Assembly (NCBI GenBank): GCA_024305405.1
Contig: JAKNDB010000110.1
Location: 1,798,001 to 1,862,000 of the forward strand
Origin: Dirofilaria immitis
Taxonomy: Eukaryota > Nematoda > Chromadorea > Rhabditida > Onchocercidae
Length of the DNA: 64,000 nucleotides
Direction: 5' to 3'
The notes under the pieces: model-generated
Databases searched by the model: none
The model's input: only the letters and a program-made list of their open reading frames with translations
Told to the model about the DNA's origin: nothing
Program-made: the position numbers and the translations under genes
In this document: piece after piece, positions 54,170-64,000 of the stretch
Numbering within the stretch: the stretch's first letter is position 1
Layout: each line of letters starts with the position of its first letter

Positions 54170-56718
54170 AAAAAGGAAACGAATTATTGAAAAAGAAAAA
54201 AAATGAAAAAAAGAAAAACGGTTTCTTTAAATATGGTAATACTTGTACGACCATCTTGAAACAACTCTTTCTACCCTTCTGGTAAAATATTTTTACATTT
54301 TAATATCAAAAAAAAAAAAAGAAAAAAAAGGAAAAAGAAAAACGAAAAGGTAAAAGTACTCTTTCGAATTTTGTCGAATTATTATTACTTTCTCAAAACC
54401 AGTCATCCAAGGAAATCAAGACTTAACTGATAATATTAAGTCTTTCTTTACCTTCTTAAATTTAAAGAATAATATGTAAAATATTCATTTTTTTTCTCGG
54501 GACACGAAAAAAATACCATTTCAATTATAATTTTGATATAATCTATATGGATGTAAGCTATCGAATAAATAATGTATATATATAATTAAATGAATTACGA
54601 AAAAAGAACCTACAACTTTATATTAACCAATAATAATAATTACGTTCTCATTTTTCTTTTTTTTTATTTATAAATTACAAAAAAAAAAAATTCTTGGAAA
54701 ATTTCATTTCGAAAATGGAAATGAAAATTATTAAAAGTCGTTAAATAATTCTGTCAAAATTTATTGATCTCAAACATTCATTTAATGGTACCGGCGGTGA
54801 TTTTTCGTTTTTCTTTTTGTCCCGGAAGCAGACGTAAAATATGGAAAAATGTTTTCAAGGGAGTTCTTTTTTTTCCTTTCCAGGAAATATAATTTCGTAA
54901 AATGAAATAAAACAGGCTGTAGTTTTTAGCCTTGATGGTGGCCTTGGATAGATGACCATGGCCATACATATATCGCATCCGTTTCATACTGTAGGCATCA
55001 TTAATAAAGCAGTTGCTATATGGCTTTTTCTTAAAAAAATAAAAAATAAAAAAATTCAAAATCAAAAAGTGAGGAAAAAAAAGAAGAAAATAATGACCTC
55101 GCTCATAACTTCGTATTTCATACCTCACGAATACTTTTAATGGAATCATTTGTTATAATAGTAATAAGAATGATAATAGTGGTAAATAAGTAAGAGTTAA
55201 AAAAGAAAAGCATCAATAGCAACGAGCCAAAAGTAATAAAATGATAAAAGAGGAAAAAACTGATGATAACGAGGCAATAATATTGTTATTGAATGATATT
55301 TTAACTTTCACTTTCTGTTAATTAAAAACTATCATCCAATATGTTGTTGATTGCTAATTTGTTTTTCAAATAATTTTTTCGTTTTCTTTTTTTTCTTTTC
55401 CTTTTTTTGTTACGACAAATAACAGTCATCATATTACTGAATTATTTCGAAAAAATTTTTTTTTTTTTGCAAAATTAATTTAAATTAGATGTAACAAAAA
55501 ATTTTCGAAAATAAGATAATATTCGTAGGAAAAGAGAGAGAGGGAGAGAGAGAGGGAGAAAGAGACAGAGAGAAAAGATGCATTAGTTGACCGAATGAGG
55601 AAAGGCATGTGATTGGAAAATGAATGGAATTTTTCAAAAGATATTAAATTTTAAAATTTTAATAGAAGAAACACAACGTGAGCAAAAAAGAGAAAAAAGG
55701 AAAAAGGACAATTTTTTCTTTCTTTGCCCCTCTTCGTTTTAGTAACATTCTATTTCATGTTATCAGCAAGTTAGCATTAGCATAATTTAAATTGTTCATT
55801 TCAAAAATATTTTAAAATACTTTTGAAGAAGCCGAAAGCAAGAAAAAAATCTCCCAAGTTTTCAAAACACAAGAATAAAAAGTTAAGTAATCAGCACGAT
55901 GAACAATGGAGAAAAGAAAATGGCTAAATTTTTTTCTTTTGTTTTTACCTTTGATAAATTCTAATTTTATCCACCTATTCTCATCACTATAATCTTAACA
56001 TCAAATTTTCGAATTTTATAGCGGAAAATGGAAATTACGATGAATAAACAAATATTTTGTGTCAATTATTTTGGATGAATAAATTTATCCATCGTGAGTA
56101 ATTAAGATGAATTGAAGAAATTTGATAAAAACTTAGGTGAAACAAATAAGTACATTGGCTAATTTGAAAAGCGGAAATTTCAATTTTGGTATCTTCAAGT
56201 TTTGAAGCAGTTAAAAATTTCATTTTTCCGAAATGCATTATTTTCTTGAACCTATTGAAAATCTCAGTCAACTGTCCAGTTAAAATAATTAAAAGCGTAA
56301 ATTTCATCAACGATATATCATTTGTACCAATTTCATGAAAAGTCAAAATAATTTAAAAATGGACAGCTTTTGATAATTATAAGAAAAGAAAAAGAAGAAT
56401 AAGAGATTTTTCGAAAGTCTTCGAAATTTTAAAAATCTGGCAATTGTCAGCTTTCGTTAACTTTTTGATTCAAACTGATTAATAGGATTTTTGATTTGAT
56501 CATTTATTTCTTTAATAAAATGTAATTCATAAATTCAATAATTCGCATATAATTAATTTAGGAAATCTCGAAATTCATTAATTTAAAAGAAGGAAGGAAA
56601 TGAGAAATAAGGAGAGGCTGGGAAGAGGAGAGGGAGGAAAATTAGAAATGGTTTTTTAAAAACAGGAAAATTAAGAGTTAAAAGATAAAAATTGTGTATG
56701 TATTATAAATGATAATAT

Positions 56719-56884
56719 AAAAAGAGGGAGGGATACTAAGGGGTCACTAGGTCTAAAAACGAAGAGGGCAGGGGTGAAAAAGGAGAGGGGACAGTAAAGG
56801 GAAAGGAAGGACGAAAGGTGCAAATGAGGGGATAGAGGAAGGGAGAGAGAGAGAGGGGAGAGGGAGAGGGGGAAAGGGGGACAA
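56719..56884 (+). repeat. G-rich purine tract
   Basis: About 165 bp of A/G with many GGGA and GGGG runs on the plus strand, ending in GGGGGAAAGGGGG-like sequence. It could form triplex or quadruplex structures. Confidence 0.8.
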
Positions 56885-57041
56885 TTGTCATCCGACCAGC
56901 ACTCTGCAACAAATATAATTGGTTAATAAGAGAAATTTTGGGGAAAACTAGATCATCATTTTATTTGAGCAATCGATTTCATTTGTTGTTTCAAATAATT
57001 GGGCTGGCATGCATATAAAACACAATATACACACTTACATG

Positions 57042-57150
57042 TATATATATATATATATATGTTATTACATATTATATATACACAGACACTAACATACATC
57101 ACATACATCACATACATACACATGTATATATATATATATATATATATATA
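57042..57150. repeat. TA runs and ACATAC motifs
   Basis: Two (TA)n runs (about 57042-57060 and 57124-57150) flank a block of repeated CATCACATA and CATACA units. Confidence 0.85.
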
Positions 57151-57477
57151 ATGAATAGATGAATTAGTGAAGCAAAAAAAAGGAAAATGAAAAGAGAATT
57201 CAATTTTGAGAAAAAAGAAAATTTCTTAAAAAAAAAGTTAAAAATTCATCATAAAAATTTAAAAACCAGTACTGACATTGACTTTTTCTTTTTCTTTTAG
57301 CTTCTTTTTGCTTTTGTTCAAAAAAAAATTTTCTTCGCTTTTTTTTTTTTTAAATTATTTGTGAGGAAACAAAAGAGAAAAAAGAAAAAGAAAACATTGG
57401 GAAAAAAAGAAAGATGACAATTTTTACTCATTCAAAAACTTTTTGTTGCATTTACAGGCATTATCAGCTGATATATT

Positions 57478-57484
57478 TATACAT

Positions 57485-57525
<41 letters not shown>

Positions 57526-57686
57526 TATATATACGTATACATATACGTATATATATATATATATCATATACGTATACATATACATATACATATATATATA
57601 CGTATACATATACGTATATATATATATATACATATACGTATACATATACATATACATATACATATATATATACGTATACATATACG

Positions 57687-57723
<37 letters not shown>

Positions 57724-57738
57724 GTATATGTATAAATA
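57478..57738. repeat. ATACAT/ATACGT hexanucleotide array
   Basis: About 260 bp of TATACA units mixed with TATACG units and (TA)n blocks. A higher-order block of roughly 65-70 bp (TATACGTATACATATACGTA plus flanks) recurs three times. Confidence 0.95.
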
Positions 57739-57872
57739 TATAAGAGACTAATCATCATTTTCTTTCGATGAATTATTTATTATCATTTGAAAAAAAAAAA
57801 AAGTTTTGCGCTTCTAACATTCACCTCCTCCTCTTCATCTTTTTTTCCACTCTTCCTTTTCCCGGCCTTTTT

Positions 57873-57896
57873 CTCTCTCTCTCTCTCTCTCTCTCC
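57873..57896. repeat. (CT)n microsatellite
   Basis: About 24 bp of CT dinucleotides in a pyrimidine-rich stretch. Confidence 0.9.
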
Positions 57897-58629
57897 CCTT
57901 CTTTTTACCCTCAGTCGAAATTATTAAAATTATCCAGGTTTGAATTTAAAAATTTTTTCATAAAAAAAGAAAACCATTGACCCTTTTTCTGGAGTTATAA
58001 TTATTGAAAGAAGATGATTAAATTAAAAGAAATATATTTAAAAGGCTAAATTAATATTTCATGGCATTTATCAAAATGTCTAGGAATGCTTTATGTTAAT
58101 TCCTATAATTCTGAGTAAGAAAAAAAGGAAAACATAGAAAGAAAAAAATCATTTAAAGAAAGAGTTTAGGAGGGAAGGAGAAGAAACAAGAAAGAAAATA
58201 GTCGTCCTAAATAAATTTAATGATGAATAAAATAAAAGAAATAAACATTAGATTTTTTCGTTACTAATAAAATTGAAAAAAAAAAGAAAATCGAAATAAA
58301 AAAAAAGAAGTTAAATGATGGAAAAAGGGAGGTAAATAGAGAGAAGTATCATTGACAAAATGAGAAAATAAACGATAAATGAATGAATAAAATATCAAAT
58401 GATGATGACCTGAGCTAATCATTTCTCATTAAATATATATGTATATGTATAAACATATATATTTGAACTTTGGACAGCGTACCCACTCAGCAATATCTTT
58501 ACTACTAATTATTGATCAACAAAAAAGAAAAAGAAATAATAACTGTTTGTCAGATCTACAACCATTATATAAATTGGCATTGATAGAGAGAGAGAAAAAA
58601 AAATATGCATAGAATAATAAACTTGACGA

Positions 58630-59155
58630 GGTCAACAATTTCTCCTAAATATTTTTCAAAAATATTGCAATAAATTAATAAGCTTAATTGTATATCCCAG
58701 GAATCTCAAATTATAATTCCTGTAAATGCCTTAACAACGAATGACTCAAATTTTCCTAAATATCTTAAAATATTATTTTACTGATTTAATTATATATCCC
58801 GCCGAATTCCATATCACTATTCCATAAATATCAATATAAATGAAATACATCCAAATTATGCATTAGTAACTTAACTATGTGTCCTGAGGATCCATCATAT
58901 ATTTTAAAATGTAAATGATTCAACAATTTTTCTAAATGTCTTAAAATACTATTAACTACACGTCTTGAGAATTCCATAATTTAATGGATATCTTGAATAT
59001 AAATGACCCAGAATTTTTTCTGAATATCTTAAGATATCATACAACAGTGATTCAGTTGATATTCCAGGAATTCCATATCATAACGCAATCCTATAAATAT
59101 TAATAATATATATATATTTACGTTTAGTATTTATCGGATTATAATACATGACATG

Positions 59156-59197
<42 letters not shown>

Positions 59198-59350
59198 TCT
59201 ATAAATATTAATATAAATGATTTAAAAATTCCCTGAATATCTTAATTTCACCATGCATACATAAGTCACTTAACAGTTTATCTCGAGAATGCTGGAATGC
59301 CATATCATATCGTATTATAATCCCATAAATACGAAATGTAAATGAGATAT
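58630..59350 (+). repeat. Degenerate minisatellite, about 90-130-bp monomers
   Basis: Recurrent blocks TTTTCTAAATATCTTAAAAT, a following CCAGGAATTCCATATCA-like block, and CTATAAATAT.AATATAAATGA can be aligned at about 58635, 58747, 58924, 59011 and 59224. Spacing is irregular (roughly 90-210 bp), partly because (TA)n runs have expanded inside a unit near 59100-59200. Monomers are strongly diverged from each other. Confidence 0.65.
59159..59200. repeat. (TA)n microsatellite
   Basis: About 30 bp of TA dinucleotides with one TG variant, inside the degenerate minisatellite. Confidence 0.9.
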
Positions 59351-59497
59351 ACATATACATATATAAATATGTGTTATATATACATTATAATATATAAACA
59401 TTGAAAACACTACTGATGGAGATATGAATTTATTGTATGAAATGTATTTTCATTTTGTTTACAAAGTTCGAAGAAAAAAAAGAAATAAAAAAAAAAA

Positions 59498-60131
59498 AGA
59501 AGAAAGAAGAAGAAGAAAGAAGAAGAAGAAGAAGAAGAAGAAGAAGAAGAAGAAGAAGAAGAAGAAGAAGAAGAAGAAGAAGAAGAAGAAGAAGAAGAAG
59601 AAGAAGAAGAAGAAGAAGAGAAGAAGAAGAAGAAGAAGAAGAAGAAGAAGAAGAAAGAAGAAGAAGAAGAAGAAGAAGAAGAAGAAGAAGAAGAAGAAGA
59701 AGAAGAAAAGAAGAAGAAGAAGAAGAAGAGAGAAGAAGAAGAAGAAGAAGAAGAAGAAGAAGAAGAAGAAGAAGAAGAGAAGAAGAAGAAGAAGAAGAAG
59801 AAGAAGAAGAAGAAGAAGAAGAAGAAAGAAGAAGAAGAAGAAGAAAGAAGAAGAAGAAAAAGAAGAAGAAGAAGAAAGAAGAAGAAGAAGAAGAAGAAGA
59901 AGAAGAAGAAGAAGAAGAAGAAGAAGAAGAAGAAAGAAGAAGAAGAAGAAGAAGAAGAAGAAGAAGAAGAAGAAAGAAGAAGAAGAAGAAGAAGAAGAAG
60001 AAGAAGAAGAAGAAGAAGAAGAAGAAGAAGAAGAAGAAGAAGAAGAAGAAGAAGAAGAAGAAGAAGAAGAAGAAGAAGAAGAAGAAGAAGAAGAAGAAGA
60101 AGAAGAAGAAGAAGAAGAAGAAGAAGAAGAG
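59498..60131 (+). repeat. (GAA)n array, about 630 bp
   Basis: About 200 GAA triplets on the plus strand, with roughly a dozen one-base phase shifts (GAAAG or AGAGAAG). The last 180 bp or so are uninterrupted. The open frames of 233 to 326 residues here (poly-Lys/Arg/Glu or poly-Phe/Leu/Ser) are repeat translations, not proteins. Confidence 0.98.
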
Positions 60132-61971
60132 AAAGTAAGAATGGAAAAGCAAACGTCGAATATGAGATTTTTCGTTTCTCTTTTTTTTTTAAAACTCAAA
60201 TATTTATCGTCGCAAATAATAATAAAGGGAAAAATTTTAAATAATTTTTCAAAAAATTGAAGAATTTCAAACAAAAAAAGGCATACATATATAATAATGG
60301 AAAAAGTGCCAACATTAAAAAAGAAAAAAAAGGAATTTGCAGAATACAATGTTATACATATTTTGGAGGAGAGAAGAGGGACAGAGAGAGGGAAGGAAAG
60401 AGAGAGGGCAGAGAGAAAGAGGGAGAGATAGGATAGCAATGAGCAAATGAGAAGTGACCAAATGCGAATTCAATAATTTGTTACTAGGATAGAAATGAAA
60501 TGAAATGAAAAGAAAAAAATTGTCCTAATTTCAACGACTGTAAGAAGCATCAGAGAAGCAAAGCGAACTGAAAAAAAGAAATTTTGAAAACAATCAAATA
60601 AAATTATATGATAAATTATGATTGATAGGATTATGGAAGGAACAGGAAATGCAACAGAAAAAATAGAATAAATATTGAGAAAAACCGAATAAATAGAAAA
60701 AACAAGATAAATATGCAAATGGAATAGGTAAAAAAGTAAAGAAGCACAAGGAACAGAATAAAAATTAAAAAAGAATGGAATAGGTATGAATTTTTTTCAT
60801 TATTAATATATACATGTTTTTTTTCTGAAATTCTTGAATTTGCTAAAAACTTGTTTAAAATTTTTCCATTAAAACGGTATATGGCTTGTTGTTAATGTTT
60901 CACATGCTGCGGAAAAATTATCACCCGGATAACCTTGATGAAAAAAATGAATTTTGAACTGAACTTATCTCGGATGAAACTGAACCGCTATCTTAACAGA
61001 TGAGAACGATAAAGAAATTCCCTTCTTTCTTTATACCTCCCGTAAACAGCACGGGAAATTGATAATATTATTTCCATTAAAATTATCATTTAGTCATAAT
61101 TGTTGATCATTATATTATTGTTATTGTTATCGCTATTGTTCATATTTGAGAAATGGTGAACACAGATGAGAACAGGTAAAAGGAAAGATGCGGGGAAGGA
61201 AAGATTAGTCAAACGTTACTTATGTATAGAATGTAAATGTAATGAAATGACCCTGTTGCTTTAACCTTTTATACAATTCTTTGCTTAACTATTCATATAT
61301 CTAAGTGTATTTTAATTATTACTTTTTCTTTTCCTTTCCTTTTTTTGCCCCTAACTATTTTTTTCTTTCCCCTTCTCACTGTTATCATTATTCATGTCAT
61401 TTCCTTAACTCTTTATCATTAATTTTTAAAATTATTCGTCCATGTTTATACAATATATCAAAAATTTGAAATTCTCCTCCTGTGAAATACTCTTATTTAG
61501 TAACTTTTTATCACTAATCACTTGTTCATTGTATTCATTGTACTATTTTATCTTATTATCTATTCGCTTTAATTCTCAATAAAATATATAGCATATCACT
61601 TTATCTATTATTGCCTATATTCCTCTTCAAATACTGTAGTTGACCCATATACTTTAACATATGAGAAAAGGAATAGCAAGAGAAGATAGAAAGAAACAGA
61701 GAGAAGGAGAAGGAGAGTGAGAGAGATGAACGACGAATAATAAAAATGGCCAATATGATAGGTCGAGATGGCCAAAATGACAATTTAAAAGAAAAAAGAA
61801 AGAATGGAAATATGAAGGAAGGAGAAGAGAAAAGTCCAGAACTTTGTAATGGTAAAGGATCAATCATAAATTTCATCTTTTCATAGCTTATAAACTATAT
61901 GGTACCTACCTCACCTATTTCTAGATAAGCATTTTGTCTATATATGTATTTGTCCGTCTGTCCGTCTGTTC

Positions 61972-61994
61972 ATCTATCTATCTATCTATCTATG
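61972..61994. repeat. (TCTA)n microsatellite
   Basis: About five to six TCTA (GATA on the other strand) units, preceded by three GTCC/GTCT units. Confidence 0.9.
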
Positions 61995-62273
61995 ATAAAT
62001 ATTTTGTAAGGAAATAGTAATAAAAAAAAAGGAAAAAAAGATTGACCTCGGAAAGCGCAATTAAAAATGGTTACCCTTTCCTCATCGACCTCTTCTTAAT
62101 ATCTTTCTCTCTTCCTTATATGCCTAACACTTTTTATTAAATCGAAAAGATTGAATAGCTACTGATGCTATAGTAGTAAATCGACCCTACTCTTGCTATT
62201 TTATTGTTTTCTAAATTATTGATTATTATTTTTTGCATCATATATATATCTAACATATATCATTAATTAATTT

Positions 62274-62276
<3 letters not shown>

Positions 62277-62310
<34 letters not shown>
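62277..62310. repeat. (TA)n microsatellite
   Basis: About 34 bp of TA dinucleotides. Confidence 0.95.
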
Positions 62311-62317
<7 letters not shown>

Positions 62318-62387
62318 TCGCTAAATTATACCTCTAATAAATATTCCTTTATGATATGAATCACAATTATAAACTATAATTTATATA

Positions 62388-62515
62388 TGTGTGTATGGGT
62401 TTGTGTGTGTGTGTATGTGTGTGTATGTATGGGTATGGATATGGGTATCTGCATATAGGTATACATTGTACATATGCACACACACACACACACATATATA
62501 TATCATATATATATA
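62388..62515. repeat. GT tract facing a CA tract
   Basis: A (TG/TATG)n block at about 62388-62445 is followed about 30 bp later by (CA)n at 62476-62494 and then TATATA. The two are complementary and could form an extended hairpin. Confidence 0.8.
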
Positions 62516-62595
62516 AGTATCCTGATACGTAAACATAGAAAGAGAAATTTATATTATTGTTAACATTTAACGGATAAACAGTTTCTATTTGAATC

Positions 62596-62615
62596 TGACC
62601 TTTGAACTCTGACCT
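62596..62615 (-). promoter_or_regulatory. Three nuclear-receptor half-sites, 1-bp spacing
   Basis: On the minus strand the 20 bp read AGGTCA-G-AGTTCA-A-AGGTCA: two perfect AGGTCA half-sites around a one-mismatch AGTTCA, each pair spaced by one base, forming two overlapping DR1 elements. DR1 is the class bound by HNF4- and RXR-type nuclear receptors, and nematodes have many HNF4-derived receptors. No nearby gene start is visible inside the window, so a target is unknown. Confidence 0.4.
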
Positions 62616-62862
62616 TTATCGTTAATCACTATTTACATCTCGTAATCCTCTGTTGTAAACATGACGAATTTCCGTAATCTTTTTTTTCTCTTTTTCTCAT
62701 AAAATCTGCAAAGGCTTAATTAGTATCCATTTATATGGTTTAATTATTCTAGATTTATTCGACGATTACAAAACCTTTAACTAGGATACAGTTACATTAA
62801 TAAACAAATGAAATACTAGGAGATAGTATATGATTTAAATTATACATCATTCACTGTCATCG

Positions 62863-62885
62863 TTTTTTTTTTTTTTTTTTTTTTT
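62863..62885. repeat. Poly-T run
   Basis: About 23 consecutive T residues. Confidence 0.95.
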
Positions 62886-64000
62886 AAAAGGGAGAATAGA
62901 GAGGGGAGGGATAAAATGGAAAATTAATTGGTTTAGAAATTGAAACAAAAAAAGAGAAGAAAGAACGAACGGTATGAAATTAATGTATGCAAAAGAATTT
63001 TAACAATATTTTTAACATGAAAATGAAATTTGAAAAGAAGAAAATTAGCGGTTCGATAGGATATGCAATTGTTGTTTATATATACAGTGCATACTTTCTA
63101 AATAATGATAATTTTGATGAGAATTCGAATATTTATTTTTATAATCATTAAATATATCAAAAAATTTATATATGAAATTATCACGAACAATAACAATAAT
63201 TTTAAGAATTGAAAATTAAGATTATTTCACGAATTATTCAATATTTACGGATGGCAGGAAAAAAAACAATTTCATATTTTAAAAGCTGAAACGAATTAAA
63301 AGTAATTTCTATGTTATGATAGGAAATTTGAAATTACGTAGCGAGTTTTAGTATTTAAAGTACGATTAGTGTGCATCGATATATGCTATAAAATTCAGGC
63401 AATAACCTTTTTTTTCCCCAATGATGTACTCTGAGATGGAAAGGTCGGTAGATCGAAAATTTTAAAGTGAAATAGTCCTTTCTTTTTTTTGGTTCATCTT
63501 GAAAGAGATTATCATCTTTCTAGCGACTACGGTTAGCTAATTCTAAATTTTTAATTTAAAATTAAAGACTTTAAGGAAATGATAAAAAGAAGACGAGAAT
63601 CATATTTATTTTTCTACCATAATTTGATCCTTCTTTTTGGATTTGGTCTGTATGAATCCTTTTTATCCTGATTTTCAATCCTTCTCCTTCGCTTCCCGCT
63701 CTCTCATCTTTTTTACCTATCTTTTTCTCACTTTTTTTCATCTTGAATTCTATTTCATCATCAACATTTGTATATTTGAAACAAACAGACGAGAGGGAAA
63801 GGCAAACTTTTGTAAATGAGTTCAATCCTTCCATCTGTTAAAAAGGCAATTTTTCATTGTGACTTTTCTTTTCCTAAAATCGATTATAAATTTAGGGAAG
63901 ATTCAAGCGAAAATTGAAAGAATTTCGAAATAAAAATGAATATTTCATTTAATTGATATTGAGAAAGAACGAATTATTTTAAAATATTTTGCAGAAAAAA

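Noticed and set aside
54778..55149. 123-residue minus-strand open frame
   Set aside because: No family motif, Phe/Lys/Tyr-rich, no neighbouring exons; treated as chance.
57414..57758. Tyr-Thr/Ile-Tyr open frames of about 100 residues
   Set aside because: Translations of the TATACA array in every frame.
59424..60439. Open frames of 233-326 residues over the GAA array
   Set aside because: Poly-Lys/Arg/Glu and poly-Phe/Leu/Ser translations on both strands arise automatically from a stop-free triplet repeat.

Overview
This is an AT-rich (roughly 70% AT by eye), intron-rich eukaryotic window that best fits a parasitic nematode, probably a spirurid/filarial-type genome. Coding exons are short (about 40-290 bp), split by compact introns with tttcag/ttag-type acceptors. 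The gene families are animal or nematode in character: class II PI3-kinase, an inward-rectifier K+ channel, a peptide-receptor-like GPCR, and a helix-turn-helix DNA-binding protein. The species cannot be named from sequence alone. I see no prokaryotic operon, CRISPR array, intact transposon or virus.

Layout. (1) 1-3156, + strand: C-terminal half of a class II phosphoinositide 3-kinase (end of kinase domain, PX, C2). The gene enters from outside the window. (2) 5395-8706, - strand: a complete seven-exon gene for a 288-residue acidic/basic, proline- and histidine-rich protein that I do not recognise; it converges tail-to-tail on the PI3K. (3) 8.7-18.3 kb: AT-rich gene-free sequence. (4) 18311-23474, + strand: an eight-exon inward-rectifier potassium channel. 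(5) 24961-28828, - strand: an eight-exon rhodopsin-type GPCR resembling nematode FMRFamide-peptide receptor-like proteins, convergent with the channel. (6) 28.8-44.2 kb: gene-poor, with short tandem duplications and a few coding-like remnants. (7) 44194-48423, - strand: a ten-exon nuclear protein of about 617 residues with a poly-alanine segment, a Cys cluster and two DNA-binding-like helical regions that resemble transposase-derived domains. (8) 48.4-64 kb: gene-free and very rich in simple sequence, including a GAA array of about 630 bp, an AC array of about 230 bp, TATACA arrays, purine tracts, and a degenerate minisatellite near 58.6-59.35 kb.

The genes do not form a pathway, although three (PI3K, Kir channel, GPCR) belong to signalling and excitability families. 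The most striking cross-cutting observation is that three of the four conserved genes need single-base insertions, almost all in short homopolymers, to keep conserved domains in frame, and the fourth (the GPCR) needs one clear and one possible correction. Restored frames give coding lengths divisible by three and match family consensus on both sides, so I read these as consensus errors in a long-read assembly rather than pseudogenes. The channel also carries unusual residues at two functionally important positions. The distal desert holds a three-half-site nuclear-receptor-like element. I found no clearly new biological system; the best novelty candidates are the unrecognised 288-residue gene, the channel's pore chemistry and the transposase-like nuclear protein.
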